The notes beneath the pieces were generated by a model. That model did no database searches and was not told the origin of the DNA. It saw only the letters and a list, made by a program, of their open reading frames with translations. From an uncultured Erysipelotrichaceae bacterium (lineage in GTDB: Bacteria > Bacillota_I > Bacilli_A > Erysipelotrichales > Erysipelotrichaceae), in NCBI GenBank assembly GCA_937893115.1, contig CALBGK010000050.1, positions 1 to 9,477 on the forward strand: a stretch of DNA of 9,477 nt. The letters run 5' to 3'. Below are positions 1 through 6,216 of this stretch, piece by piece. How positions within the stretch are numbered: the stretch's first letter is position 1; each line of letters begins with the position of its first letter. A program made the position numbers and the translations under genes.

Positions 1-288
1 TATTGATTAGCGATAGTGATGGTAATGGTATTAGAGCGACGAGTATCTTTAGTTGCATAAATATTTGCTGTTCCATTTGTAGCAGTAGCGTTTACTGTCG
101 CATTGCCATTAGCGTCAATCGTTATAGCTGGATTATCACAAACCCAAGTTATACTACTTTCGTTAGCAGTAAGGGTGAAGGTATCACCAGGTTTAACTGT
201 GGTAGTAGATGATTGAATGGATAGTTGTTGTTCAACATAGTATGTGCAATGCAATTCCCAACTATAGATTTCACTCTGTTTCTTTTGG
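1..288 (-). pseudogene. ponA: Displaced 3' part of ponA in the -1 frame: end of PASTA-like domain plus Ig-like (Big_2-type) domain
   Basis: On the minus strand, the frame whose codons end at multiples of 3 is open from 308 (stop TAG at 309-311) through the window edge, over 100 codons without a stop. It encodes SEIYSWELHCTYYVEQQLSI, which fits the closing strands of a PASTA-like domain that begins in the ponA zero frame. Then come VKPGDTFTLTANESSITW, CDNPAITIDANGNATVNATA and NGTANIYATKD, ending in TITITIAN, the alternating pattern of a bacterial Ig-like Big_2 domain. The zero-frame alternative here (NNNYPFNHLLPQLNLVIP) has no domain character and ends at 149. The frame change most likely lies among the short A runs at about 275-288, and one missing base would explain it. 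No clear X-XXY-YYZ slippery heptamer is visible. The options are a real inactivating or truncating mutation, a sequencing or assembly indel, or less likely recoding. The gene's true end lies outside the window. Confidence 0.8.
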
Positions 289-3007
289 TTGAATCGTAGA
301 AAGTGAAGCTATTAGCTGGATGACTTGCATCAGCAGGAACTTCTTCGATGATGAGATTTACACCGACACCACCAACAGTTTGAGCCCATTGTTTAATTCC
401 ATCTAGGCTAGTATTTGCAGAAGGGAAGGTGATAGGGACCGTTGAGTCAGCGACATCGATAGTCTTACATACTTGATTAGAACGCATGTCTCTTGAATCA
501 TAACCATAGAAACCACATACTTCAATCTTGTCACCAGCTCTCACATCGATAGTCTCGGAATGAGTATTTTGGTTGACACTTACTGTCTTCACTTCATTGC
601 CATTGACCTTGATAGTGGCCTTGTATCTGATTGGACCATATACCCAAGCATAATCAAATAATTTCTTGCCGGTTGCTTCGACAATGACTGAGCCATCATC
701 TCTTTTAAGGGAAATATCCATCTCACGGCTTTCTTCAACTTCTTTGGTCTTATCTTCATCTGGATAGGTTGGCCAAGTGATAGATAAGCTATTATTTGAA
801 GCATTTAAGCTCACATTGAATGAGTCAGCCATATCAGAGATAGTAACTTCTTCTGGATTTACTAATTGATAATCTTTAGTAGCAATTAATCCGGTGATGA
901 TATACTCTTCATTCATGCCTTCAAGTGGTGCAGCATAAGGATATGTAGCAATGATATGAGTGATAGAAGAGATGCCGTCAGGACGTGTGACAGCCTCTGG
1001 TTCACCATTCTTAGTTACATTTCTAGTCTTGATCAAATCACTTATCTTACCTTGAATATTTTGATAGTAGACACTCTCTAAAATATAGGATTGTTTTTCG
1101 GCGCTAGCTCTTTCATAGCCAATCCATGTAGCGACCGTATATTCACTAGTAGAACAGATATTCCATGCATCTTTGATAGAACCATCAGGAATACCATATT
1201 CACGACCACTTGTACCCCAGTCTGTAGTACCGGTCTTGGCATATACTGGATAATCTTCACGCAATATCTGCATCATGTTGGCATAGCCACCATTGACATT
1301 GGAATATAGTAATTGTGTTGTGAGATAAGCAGCTTGCTCCGTCAATACTTGAGTAGGAGTATAGGTAGGAGTATAAGGGCTCTTTTCGCTTTTATATTCA
1401 ATTCTTTCTATTGTGTGTGGCTTTATATATTTACCGCCATTGATTAAAGCTGCTTGAGCACCAGCCATCTCAAGGGTAGAAACTGTGAGGTCAGCACCAC
1501 CGATGGCGAATTGAATATTGAAGTTATCAGCTGTAACTTGCGAGAAACCCATAGAATTCATATATTCGACGACATAAGAATTAGAAGTCGCATCAATAAC
1601 TTGTTGAAGAGTTTGCACAGCCGGTGTATTTAAGGAATTACCGACAGCCTCAGATAAGGTAACCTGTCCATAGAATTGACCAGTTGCATTATAGATGACA
1701 TTGCTAGTGCCTGGGTAGACGATAGGTCTATCAACTAGGACATGGCTAGTAGCCCAACCTAGATTTTCAAATGCAAGGGCGTAGTCAAGAATAGGTTTGA
1801 TTGATGAGCCTGGTTGCTTATACTGCTCAGTGGCATGATTTAATAATAATTCACCACCATCAGCATAATTACGACCACCTAATACACCATTGATAGCTCC
1901 TGTTTGATTGTTGACGGAGATAGAAGCTATCTCGAGGTCTTCATCTGGGAATTCAAAGCCATCGCTTGTCGGTAAGTCTTCTGATTCTTCGATATAATTT
2001 ACGACGTCACCTGCTTGAATGGCATCCATCAATTCTTGCACATCTCTATCCATATATGTATAAATCTTCATTGGTACGACATATGGATCTTGATTTGTGA
2101 GTTCAATAACTTCGGATACGACCGCATCGACATAGGCTTGGTAGGCAATGCCATCACCTTCACCTGTACGACTATTTGGATCTACTAATAAATCTTCAAC
2201 CTTGATAGAACATGCTAATTCATATTCTTCATCTGTGATATAACCATGGTAGTTCATGAGGTATAATACAGTATTTCTTCTAGCAGTAGCACTTTCTAAG
2301 TTATTGAATGGGTTATAGGCATTAGGGGCATTGATGACACCAGCCAGTAGCGCACTTTCAGCTAGATTTAATTCTGTAACCGATTTGCCAAAGTAGTAAT
2401 TAGCAGCCTTTTCAACACCACGAATATTACGGTTACCACCAAAGTTTAATTTATTTAAGTATAGTTCGAAGATATTCTTCTTAGAGGTCATATTTTCAAG
2501 TTCCATGGCCATGAAGATTTCTTGAACTTTTCGGTTCACTTCTTTTTCAGCAGCTATACCAGCAGCATCATCGACGAAGTAAGTATTCTTAACTAATTGC
2601 ATCGTGAAGGTACTACCACCTTGCGAGAAAGACATCGTCATGATATTTTCGACGATAGCCTTAGAGAAACGAGCAATATCAAAGCCGTTATGTACAAAGA
2701 AACGAGAGTCTTCGACAGCGACAAAGGCGTCGATTAAGGAATTAGGTAAGTCATCATAAGTTATATTATCTCTGATGGTCATACCTAGTTCGGCAATTAC
2801 TTCGCCATTGGCATCATATATTTCGGTTGACTCCTGATTTTGGAAATCATCTAATGATACTTCTGGCTTGTCTTGCAACATAACACCGACAATTATAAGT
2901 CCGATGACGAGGATGATGACGCCAATGATGACAATGCCAGAGACGATTAAGGCCCATAATCTGACTTTGTCTACTTTACGTTTTGGCTTTTTAACTTTAT
3001 CTGTCAT
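149..3007 (-). CDS. ponA: Class A penicillin-binding protein (bifunctional transglycosylase/transpeptidase), frameshifted near the C-terminus
   Basis: This is a membrane-anchored enzyme that polymerises lipid II glycan strands and cross-links their peptides on the outer face of the membrane. Seen in the 952-residue frame: a basic cytoplasmic tail (residues 1-16), one membrane segment (about 17-44), and a GT51 glycosyltransferase domain (about 60-235) with VAVEDSRFF (catalytic Glu99), GGSTFTMQLVKN (130-141) and ELYLNKLNFGG (181-191). The transpeptidase domain (about 355-690) carries SSIK with nucleophile Ser401, SLN (458-460) and KTGT (591-594). After it come a fibronectin-III-like region (about 715-850) and the start of a PASTA-like domain (about 856-908). 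The frame's last ~42 residues look like out-of-frame translation; the true continuation lies in the -1 frame (separate entry). The start is supported by TAGGAGTG just upstream. The gene follows recU by 12 bases, the usual Firmicutes recU-ponA operon. Family and catalytic motifs are certain; the C-terminal domain names are by eye. Confidence 0.95.
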   Translation of the reverse strand: MTDKVKKPKRKVDKVRLWALIVSGIVIIGVIILVIGLIIVGVMLQDKPEVSLDDFQNQESTEIYDANGEVIAELGMTIRDNITYDDLPNSLIDAFVAVEDSRFFVHNGFDIARFSKAIVENIMTMSFSQGGSTFTMQLVKNTYFVDDAAGIAAEKEVNRKVQEIFMAMELENMTSKKNIFELYLNKLNFGGNRNIRGVEKAANYYFGKSVTELNLAESALLAGVINAPNAYNPFNNLESATARRNTVLYLMNYHGYITDEEYELACSIKVEDLLVDPNSRTGEGDGIAYQAYVDAVVSEVIELTNQDPYVVPMKIYTYMDRDVQELMDAIQAGDVVNYIEESEDLPTSDGFEFPDEDLEIASISVNNQTGAINGVLGGRNYADGGELLLNHATEQYKQPGSSIKPILDYALAFENLGWATSHVLVDRPIVYPGTSNVIYNATGQFYGQVTLSEAVGNSLNTPAVQTLQQVIDATSNSYVVEYMNSMGFSQVTADNFNIQFAIGGADLTVSTLEMAGAQAALINGGKYIKPHTIERIEYKSEKSPYTPTYTPTQVLTEQAAYLTTQLLYSNVNGGYANMMQILREDYPVYAKTGTTDWGTSGREYGIPDGSIKDAWNICSTSEYTVATWIGYERASAEKQSYILESVYYQNIQGKISDLIKTRNVTKNGEPEAVTRPDGISSITHIIATYPYAAPLEGMNEEYIITGLIATKDYQLVNPEEVTISDMADSFNVSLNASNNSLSITWPTYPDEDKTKEVEESREMDISLKRDDGSVIVEATGKKLFDYAWVYGPIRYKATIKVNGNEVKTVSVNQNTHSETIDVRAGDKIEVCGFYGYDSRDMRSNQVCKTIDVADSTVPITFPSANTSLDGIKQWAQTVGGVGVNLIIEEVPADASHPANSFTFYDSTKRNRVKSIVGNCIAHTMLNNNYPFNHLLPQLNLVIPSPLLLTKVV

Positions 3008-3019
3008 ATAAACACACTC

Positions 3020-3586
3020 CTATAAATTAAATGCTTCATCAATAGCCTTTATGTAATCACATGGCACCAATAGGTGGAATGCGATGGGATATCCATGCTC
3101 TTGTATCCATGAATATGGCAAAGATTTTCTAATACCACTATCATAAAAGTCAAGAAAGTCACTGGCTTTTATAAGATAGTCCTGATTATAATATGCCATA
3201 CGCATTATTATGAAAGCAATAGCGCCATGATGCAAGACGCTTTTTAAATGTTTGATCTGATGGGGATGTATAGATGTGAAGGGAAAGGCGTTTTTAGAAT
3301 GACATTCCTTAGCTTCAAAATCGATATACTTACCCTTGTAGATACCATTGTAATCAGTGGTGCTAGGTACTTTAAAATAAGCTTCAGTAATCTTAGCGGC
3401 ACTGCGCTTGGGATAGTCGACATTTACTATCGTGACAGGTGTAGGTTTTTTGTGAATATTAGCTATATCATTATCTAGATAATATTGATTTGATTGGTTG
3501 ATTTCACTTTCGAGTGACATACCTCTTCTAGATGTATCGTTGATAGCTTCTTTTTGAAAATGTTTATTTGAATTAGGATATTTCAT
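3020..3586 (-). CDS. recU: RecU Holliday junction resolvase
   Basis: RecU is a homodimeric, magnesium-dependent endonuclease that cleaves Holliday junctions symmetrically during recombinational repair and chromosome segregation in Firmicutes. The 188 residues match the family closely: N-terminal MKYPN and RRGMSLESEIN, then IHKKPTPVTIVNV, YPKRSAAKITEAYF and STTDYNGIYKGKYIDFEAKE. The PD-(D/E)xK nuclease residues appear to be Asp78, Glu91 and Lys93. Length is slightly under the roughly 200 residues of the Bacillus protein. The start is set by the family-typical MKYPN and by AAAGGTGA a few bases upstream. It is the first gene of a two-gene minus-strand operon with ponA; its last codons overlap the ponA ribosome binding site region. 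It lies divergent from gpsB. Identification is secure. Confidence 0.96.
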   Translation of the reverse strand: MKYPNSNKHFQKEAINDTSRRGMSLESEINQSNQYYLDNDIANIHKKPTPVTIVNVDYPKRSAAKITEAYFKVPSTTDYNGIYKGKYIDFEAKECHSKNAFPFTSIHPHQIKHLKSVLHHGAIAFIIMRMAYYNQDYLIKASDFLDFYDSGIRKSLPYSWIQEHGYPIAFHLLVPCDYIKAIDEAFNL

Positions 3587-3730
3587 TGCATCACCTTTCT
3601 AATTATATTATTTTAGGTTATAAAATGCTAGCAAACTAGCTGCTAGTAAGCTTATAATAGGATAAAATATCAATGCCACTTAGCTTGCATAAGTTTGATG
3701 ATTGAATTAAAATTATAAGGGGAGATAATC
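3587..3730. promoter_or_regulatory. Divergent recU / gpsB intergenic region with candidate promoters
   Basis: This AT-rich 144-base gap must hold promoters for both directions. Plus strand: TTGCAT (3685-3690), a 17-base spacer and TAAAAT (3708-3713) fit sigma-A. However, the implied start at about 3720 would clip the gpsB ribosome binding site GGGGAG (3719-3724), so a perfect TATAAT at 3653-3658 with no good -35 is an alternative. Minus strand: TAAAAT (complement of 3610-3615) is the best -10 for recU, with only a weak -35 seventeen bases away. No known operator was recognised apart from the inverted repeat listed separately. Confidence 0.4.
3627..3646. repeat. GCTAG inverted repeat between divergent genes
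   Basis: GCTAG (3627-3631), four bases, then CTAGC (3636-3640) form a perfect inverted repeat. A third GCTAG (3642-3646) follows at once, so the middle arm could pair with the left arm only; the right side leaves too small a loop. It sits between the candidate recU -10 and the TATAAT at 3653. It could be an operator half-site cluster or chance in AT-rich DNA. No matching regulator is identifiable. Confidence 0.35.
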
Positions 3731-4048
3731 ATGAATAAATTACATTTAACAACAGAAGAAATACTAGATAAAGAATTTAACGTCGATTTTAAGGGTTATT
3801 CAGCTGCTGAAGTTGATGCTTTTTTAGATTTAGTATTAGATGATTATTATACGGTAGCCGAAAATACCGAAGAACTTCAAAATAAGATTGCTGAACTAGA
3901 AAAAGAATTAGAAAGTGCCAAAGCAAAATTAACTGAACTCGAAGGTAAACAAAAAGTTATCGATTTATCTAATACCACATCATATAGCTCAGTTGATCTC
4001 TTAAAACGTGTATCACGTCTAGAAGAAGAAGTTTTTAATAAACATTAG
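3731..4048 (+). CDS. gpsB: GpsB cell division regulator (DivIVA-like N-domain)
   Basis: GpsB is a small cytoplasmic, membrane-associated adaptor that shuttles penicillin-binding proteins and other wall enzymes between side wall and division septum. The 105 residues show the family architecture: a DivIVA/GpsB N-terminal domain (about 4-40; LTTEEILDKEF, GYSAAEVDAFLD), a coiled coil rich in Glu, Lys and Leu (about 40-72), a short linker, and the diagnostic C-terminal oligomerisation motif DLLKRVSRLEEEVF (about 89-102). By position, Tyr23, Asp29 and Asp33 correspond to the residues that hold the arginine of PBP tails in Bacillus GpsB. Length is normal and DivIVA itself would be longer. The start is fixed by GGGGAG six bases upstream. 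Only a base or two separates the stop from the start of rnpB, the same gpsB-rnpB order as in Bacillus. Confidence 0.93.
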   Translation: MNKLHLTTEEILDKEFNVDFKGYSAAEVDAFLDLVLDDYYTVAENTEELQNKIAELEKELESAKAKLTELEGKQKVIDLSNTTSYSSVDLLKRVSRLEEEVFNKH

Positions 4049-4049
4049 T

Positions 4050-4343
4050 TAATACTTACTTCAGGCAATCGCTGGTTTAATACTAGAGGAAAGTCCATGC
4101 TCGCACATTCTGTGATGAATGTAGTGTTTATGCTAAGTGAAAGAATAAAGTTAGGGAGCAATTGCTAACGGTTTACTCGAAAGGGTAAAAGTGGAACGTG
4201 ATAAACCCCATAAGCGAGAAACCCAAATTTGGTAGGGGAACTTTGGATAGCAAATAAGAAGCGATTCCAGAGGTATCGATTTTAGATACAGATAAATGAT
4301 TGCCACCTTCAAGGTACAGAACATGGCTTATGAAGTATGTAAA
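4050..4343 (+). ncRNA. rnpB: RNase P RNA, type B, with reduced specificity domain
   Basis: This is the catalytic RNA that removes 5' leaders from pre-tRNAs. Seen: P1 arms TACTTACTTCA (4053-4063) and TGAAGTATGTA (4331-4341), P3 CTGGT/ACTAG (4072-4086), conserved GAGGAAAGTCC (4086-4096) followed by ATGCTCGCAC, P7-like GTTTAT/ATAAAC (4126-4131 with 4201-4206), P8 CTAA/TTAG, P9 AGC/GCT, AGTGGAACG (4190-4198), GCGAGAAACCCAAATTTGGT (L15, which contains the GGU that pairs with tRNA CCA), ACAGATAAATGATTGCC (4288-4304) and ACAGAACATGGCTTA (4316-4330). At about 290 nt it is roughly 110 nt shorter than Bacillus RNase P RNA. P19 is reduced to a tiny hairpin (4305-4315). Between P9 and AGTGGAACG there is only one GAAA-capped hairpin (4172-4189), so P11-P12 appears absent. 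No separate promoter was found in the gpsB tail, so processing from a gpsB transcript is possible. Ends are approximate. Confidence 0.95.
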
Positions 4344-4348
4344 TATAT

Positions 4349-4368
4349 AAAGGACGCAAGTCCTTTTT
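4349..4368 (+). terminator. Intrinsic terminator of rnpB
   Basis: AAAGGAC (4349-4355), a GCAA tetraloop, and GTCCTTT (4360-4366) form a perfect seven-base-pair stem that runs into a T tract ending at 4368. It begins about eight bases after the rnpB P1 helix and ends right before the pgsA promoter. Confidence 0.9.
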
Positions 4369-4369
4369 A

Positions 4370-4378
4370 TGTTAAAAT
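4370..4378 (+). promoter_or_regulatory. Extended -10 promoter for pgsA
   Basis: TGTTAAAAT is a TGn-extended -10 hexamer placed two bases after the rnpB terminator. No good -35 is visible, since that position falls in the terminator stem. The expected transcript start is near 4385. GGAGAG (4391-4396) then lies five bases before the pgsA ATG. The call rests on the motif and position only. Confidence 0.6.
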
Positions 4379-4401
4379 GAAGAAGTGATTGGAGAGTTTC
4401 T

Positions 4402-4995
4402 ATGAATTTACCTAATAAACTTACAATGTTTCGTATTGCTTTAGTGCCAATATTAGCACTGGTATGGTTATTTCCATATGATGAGTTCAATATCAGCTTC
4501 ATCAGTTTTGAAGTGGGAAATACTTCTGTATCCTTACTAAACATTATTATTTTATTGATATTTGCAATTGCATCTTTTACTGATTTCTTAGATGGTCAAA
4601 TAGCTAGAAAAAATAATCTAGTGACAACTTTTGGGAAGTTTGCTGATCCCATCGCTGATAAGCTACTAGTCAATGTCGTCTTAATCATTATGGTAGCTAA
4701 GGGCATGATACCGGTTGTACCTGTCATCCTTATGCTAGCTAGAGATACTATTGTCGATGGTTGTCGTATGATAGCTAGTCAAAATGGTGTTGTTGTCGCT
4801 GCTGGAATGCTAGGAAAATTGAAGACAGTCTTACAGATGATTACGATAATTCTTGTCTTGCTCAATAATCTACCATTTGAATTATTATATCTACCAGTAA
4901 GTGATATAGTCCTATGGTTCGCAACATTTATTTCATTGGCAAGCGGTTATTCTTATTTCATTCAATTGAAAGATTATATCTTTGAATCGATGTAG
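4402..4995 (+). CDS. pgsA: CDP-diacylglycerol--glycerol-3-phosphate 3-phosphatidyltransferase
   Basis: This integral membrane enzyme transfers the phosphatidyl group from CDP-diacylglycerol to glycerol-3-phosphate, giving phosphatidylglycerol phosphate, the committed step to phosphatidylglycerol and cardiolipin. The 197 residues contain the CDP-alcohol phosphatidyltransferase signature D-x-x-D-G-x-x-A-R ... G-x-x-x-D-x-x-x-D with Asp61, Asp64, Gly65, Ala68, Arg69, Gly78, Asp82 and Asp86. The N-terminal [11 protein letters not shown] is typical of PgsA. Several hydrophobic segments follow (about 8-25, 43-60, 88-110, 133-155, 160-185). Length is normal for the family (about 180-200). The start is fixed by GGAGAG five bases upstream. 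It is the first gene of a probable pgsA-recA unit; the cinA gene that sits between these two in Bacillus is absent here. Closely related CDP-alcohol transferases cannot be fully excluded by eye, but the context favours pgsA. Confidence 0.93.
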   Translation: MNLPNKLTMFRIALVPILALVWLFPYDEFNISFISFEVGNTSVSLLNIIILLIFAIASFTDFLDGQIARKNNLVTTFGKFADPIADKLLVNVVLIIMVAKGMIPVVPVILMLARDTIVDGCRMIASQNGVVVAAGMLGKLKTVLQMITIILVLLNNLPFELLYLPVSDIVLWFATFISLASGYSYFIQLKDYIFESM

Positions 4996-5042
4996 GATTT
5001 TATGAATTCAAGCTTAATAATATAGAGGAAAGGTTAAGATAT

Positions 5043-6059
5043 ATGGCAAAAGAAACAAATCGTGATCAATTATTAGATGAAACACTTAAACAGATAGAAA
5101 AACAATATGGCAAGGGTTCTATTATGCGTCTTGGCGAAAGGACAAATGTTGATGTAGACGTCATTTCATCAGGTTCTTTATCCATTGACTATTGTTTAGG
5201 TGTTGGTGGATTTCCTAGAGGAAGAATTGTAGAAATATATGGTCCGGAATCAAGTGGTAAGACGACATTAGCTCTACATGCAATAGCAGAATGTCAAAAA
5301 AAGGGTGGCAAGGCTGCTTTTATCGATGCTGAGCATGCCATTGATCCTCGCTACGCTAAGGCTTTAGGTGTCGATGTTGATGAATTGATTCTTTCACAGC
5401 CTGACTCAGGCGAACAGGCCTTAGAAATCACTGAAGCTTTAATTAAAAGCGGAGCTATCGACTTAGTAGTTATCGACTCTGTTGCCGCATTAGTTCCACA
5501 AGCTGAATTAGATGGCGAAATGGGTGATGCCAATGTTGGCTTGCATGCTCGTCTCATGTCTAAGGCGATGCGTAAATTAGCCGGGGCTATGAATGCCAAT
5601 AATTGTACAGCTATCTTTATCAATCAATTGCGTGAGAAGGTTGGCGTCATGTTTGGCAATCCAGAGACGACAACAGGCGGTCGAGCATTAAAATTCTATG
5701 CGACCATCCGCATTGAGGTTAGAAAGTCAGAAGCGATTAAAAATGGTAGTGATATCATCGGTAATAAAGTTAATATCAAGGTCGCTAAAAATAAAGTCGC
5801 TCCACCATTCAAGAGCGCCCAAGTCGATATCTATTATGGTGAAGGAATATCTCATGTATCAGAAGTTATCTCTTTGGGAACCGAACTTGAAATCATCGAT
5901 AAGGCGGGTGCTTGGTTCTCCTATAATGGCGAAAAGATAGGTCAAGGTAAAGAAGCGGTTCGTGCTTATCTATTAGCTAATCCTCAAGTCGATGAAGAAA
6001 TCACACAAAAAATTAGAGAAAAGTTATTCCCTGAACATGATACTAAAGAAGAAAAATAA
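5043..6059 (+). CDS. recA: RecA recombinase
   Basis: RecA polymerises on single-stranded DNA, drives ATP-dependent homologous pairing and strand exchange, and in bacteria with LexA activates the SOS response. The 338 residues are full length: N-terminal polymerisation region (1-33, ending KGSIMRLGE), Walker [10 protein letters not shown] (67-75), catalytic Glu97 in DAEHA, Walker [11 protein letters not shown] (141-150), and loop L2 in the stretch from [10 protein letters not shown] through [12 protein letters not shown] (about 193-217). An acidic C-terminal tail ends PEHDTKEEK. The start is set by GAGGAAAGG (5025-5033) upstream. Only 47 bases separate it from pgsA, with no terminator or convincing promoter, so co-transcription is likely. 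No LexA/DinR-type box (GAAC-N4-GTTC) is seen in the gap. A probable terminator follows. Confidence 0.98.
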   Translation: MAKETNRDQLLDETLKQIEKQYGKGSIMRLGERTNVDVDVISSGSLSIDYCLGVGGFPRGRIVEIYGPESSGKTTLALHAIAECQKKGGKAAFIDAEHAIDPRYAKALGVDVDELILSQPDSGEQALEITEALIKSGAIDLVVIDSVAALVPQAELDGEMGDANVGLHARLMSKAMRKLAGAMNANNCTAIFINQLREKVGVMFGNPETTTGGRALKFYATIRIEVRKSEAIKNGSDIIGNKVNIKVAKNKVAPPFKSAQVDIYYGEGISHVSEVISLGTELEIIDKAGAWFSYNGEKIGQGKEAVRAYLLANPQVDEEITQKIREKLFPEHDTKEEK

Positions 6060-6079
6060 ATTTAGATAAGTTTATATTT

Positions 6080-6103
6080 AGCTAGGGTTTATCTCTAGCT
6101 TTT
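6080..6103 (+). terminator. Probable intrinsic terminator after recA
   Basis: AGCTAGGG (6080-6087) pairs with CTCTAGCT (6093-6100), eight base pairs including one G-U, with a five-base loop. It is followed by a short T stretch (6100-6103). The stem is AT-rich and the T tract short, so termination may be partial. It lies 20 bases after the recA stop and well before the rny promoter. Confidence 0.55.
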
Positions 6104-6138
6104 ATAGTTATCTAGTTCATCACTAAATTTTCTTATTC

Positions 6139-6167
6139 TTGTGAAAGAGCTTTAAATCTTTTATAAT
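6139..6167 (+). promoter_or_regulatory. Sigma-A promoter of rny-ymdB
   Basis: TTGTGA (6139-6144), a 17-base spacer and a consensus TATAAT (6162-6167) make the best promoter in the window. The start would fall near 6174, giving a leader of about 43 bases. The leader holds AGGAGGT (6203-6209), a near-perfect ribosome binding site seven bases before the rny ATG. Confidence 0.8.
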
Positions 6168-6216
6168 GTATGAGAAGGAAGTCTTCACAATTAAGTTAAT
6201 ATAGGAGGTAAGAATT

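Noticed and set aside
3..212. Plus-strand open frame of 69 codons
   Set aside because: It lies opposite the Ig-like coding frame of ponA; its Ser/Ile/Cys-rich translation is an antisense artefact.
278..289. Programmed -1 ribosomal slippage at ACC AAA AGA AAC in ponA
   Set aside because: No X-XXY-YYZ heptamer fits the zero frame, and the P- and A-site codons would not re-pair well; an indel is simpler.
4173..4544. Open frame of 123 codons on the minus strand over rnpB and the pgsA start
   Set aside because: It overlaps a structured RNA and a confident gene, has no recognisable domain, and is a shadow frame.
5004..5015. GAATTC and AAGCTT back to back, which looks like a cloning polylinker
   Set aside because: Both are AT-rich six-base words expected by chance here, and the flanks are normal pgsA and recA sequence in a sensible operon.
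5351..5623. Minus-strand open frames inside recA and likewise inside rny (6473-7043)
   Set aside because: These mirror the codon pattern of strongly conserved genes on the plus strand and have no start context or domain.
6174..6186. GAAG-GAAGT-CTTC hairpin at the predicted 5' end of the rny transcript, as a decay-protecting element
   Set aside because: Only four base pairs, and the transcript start is inferred; too weak to call.
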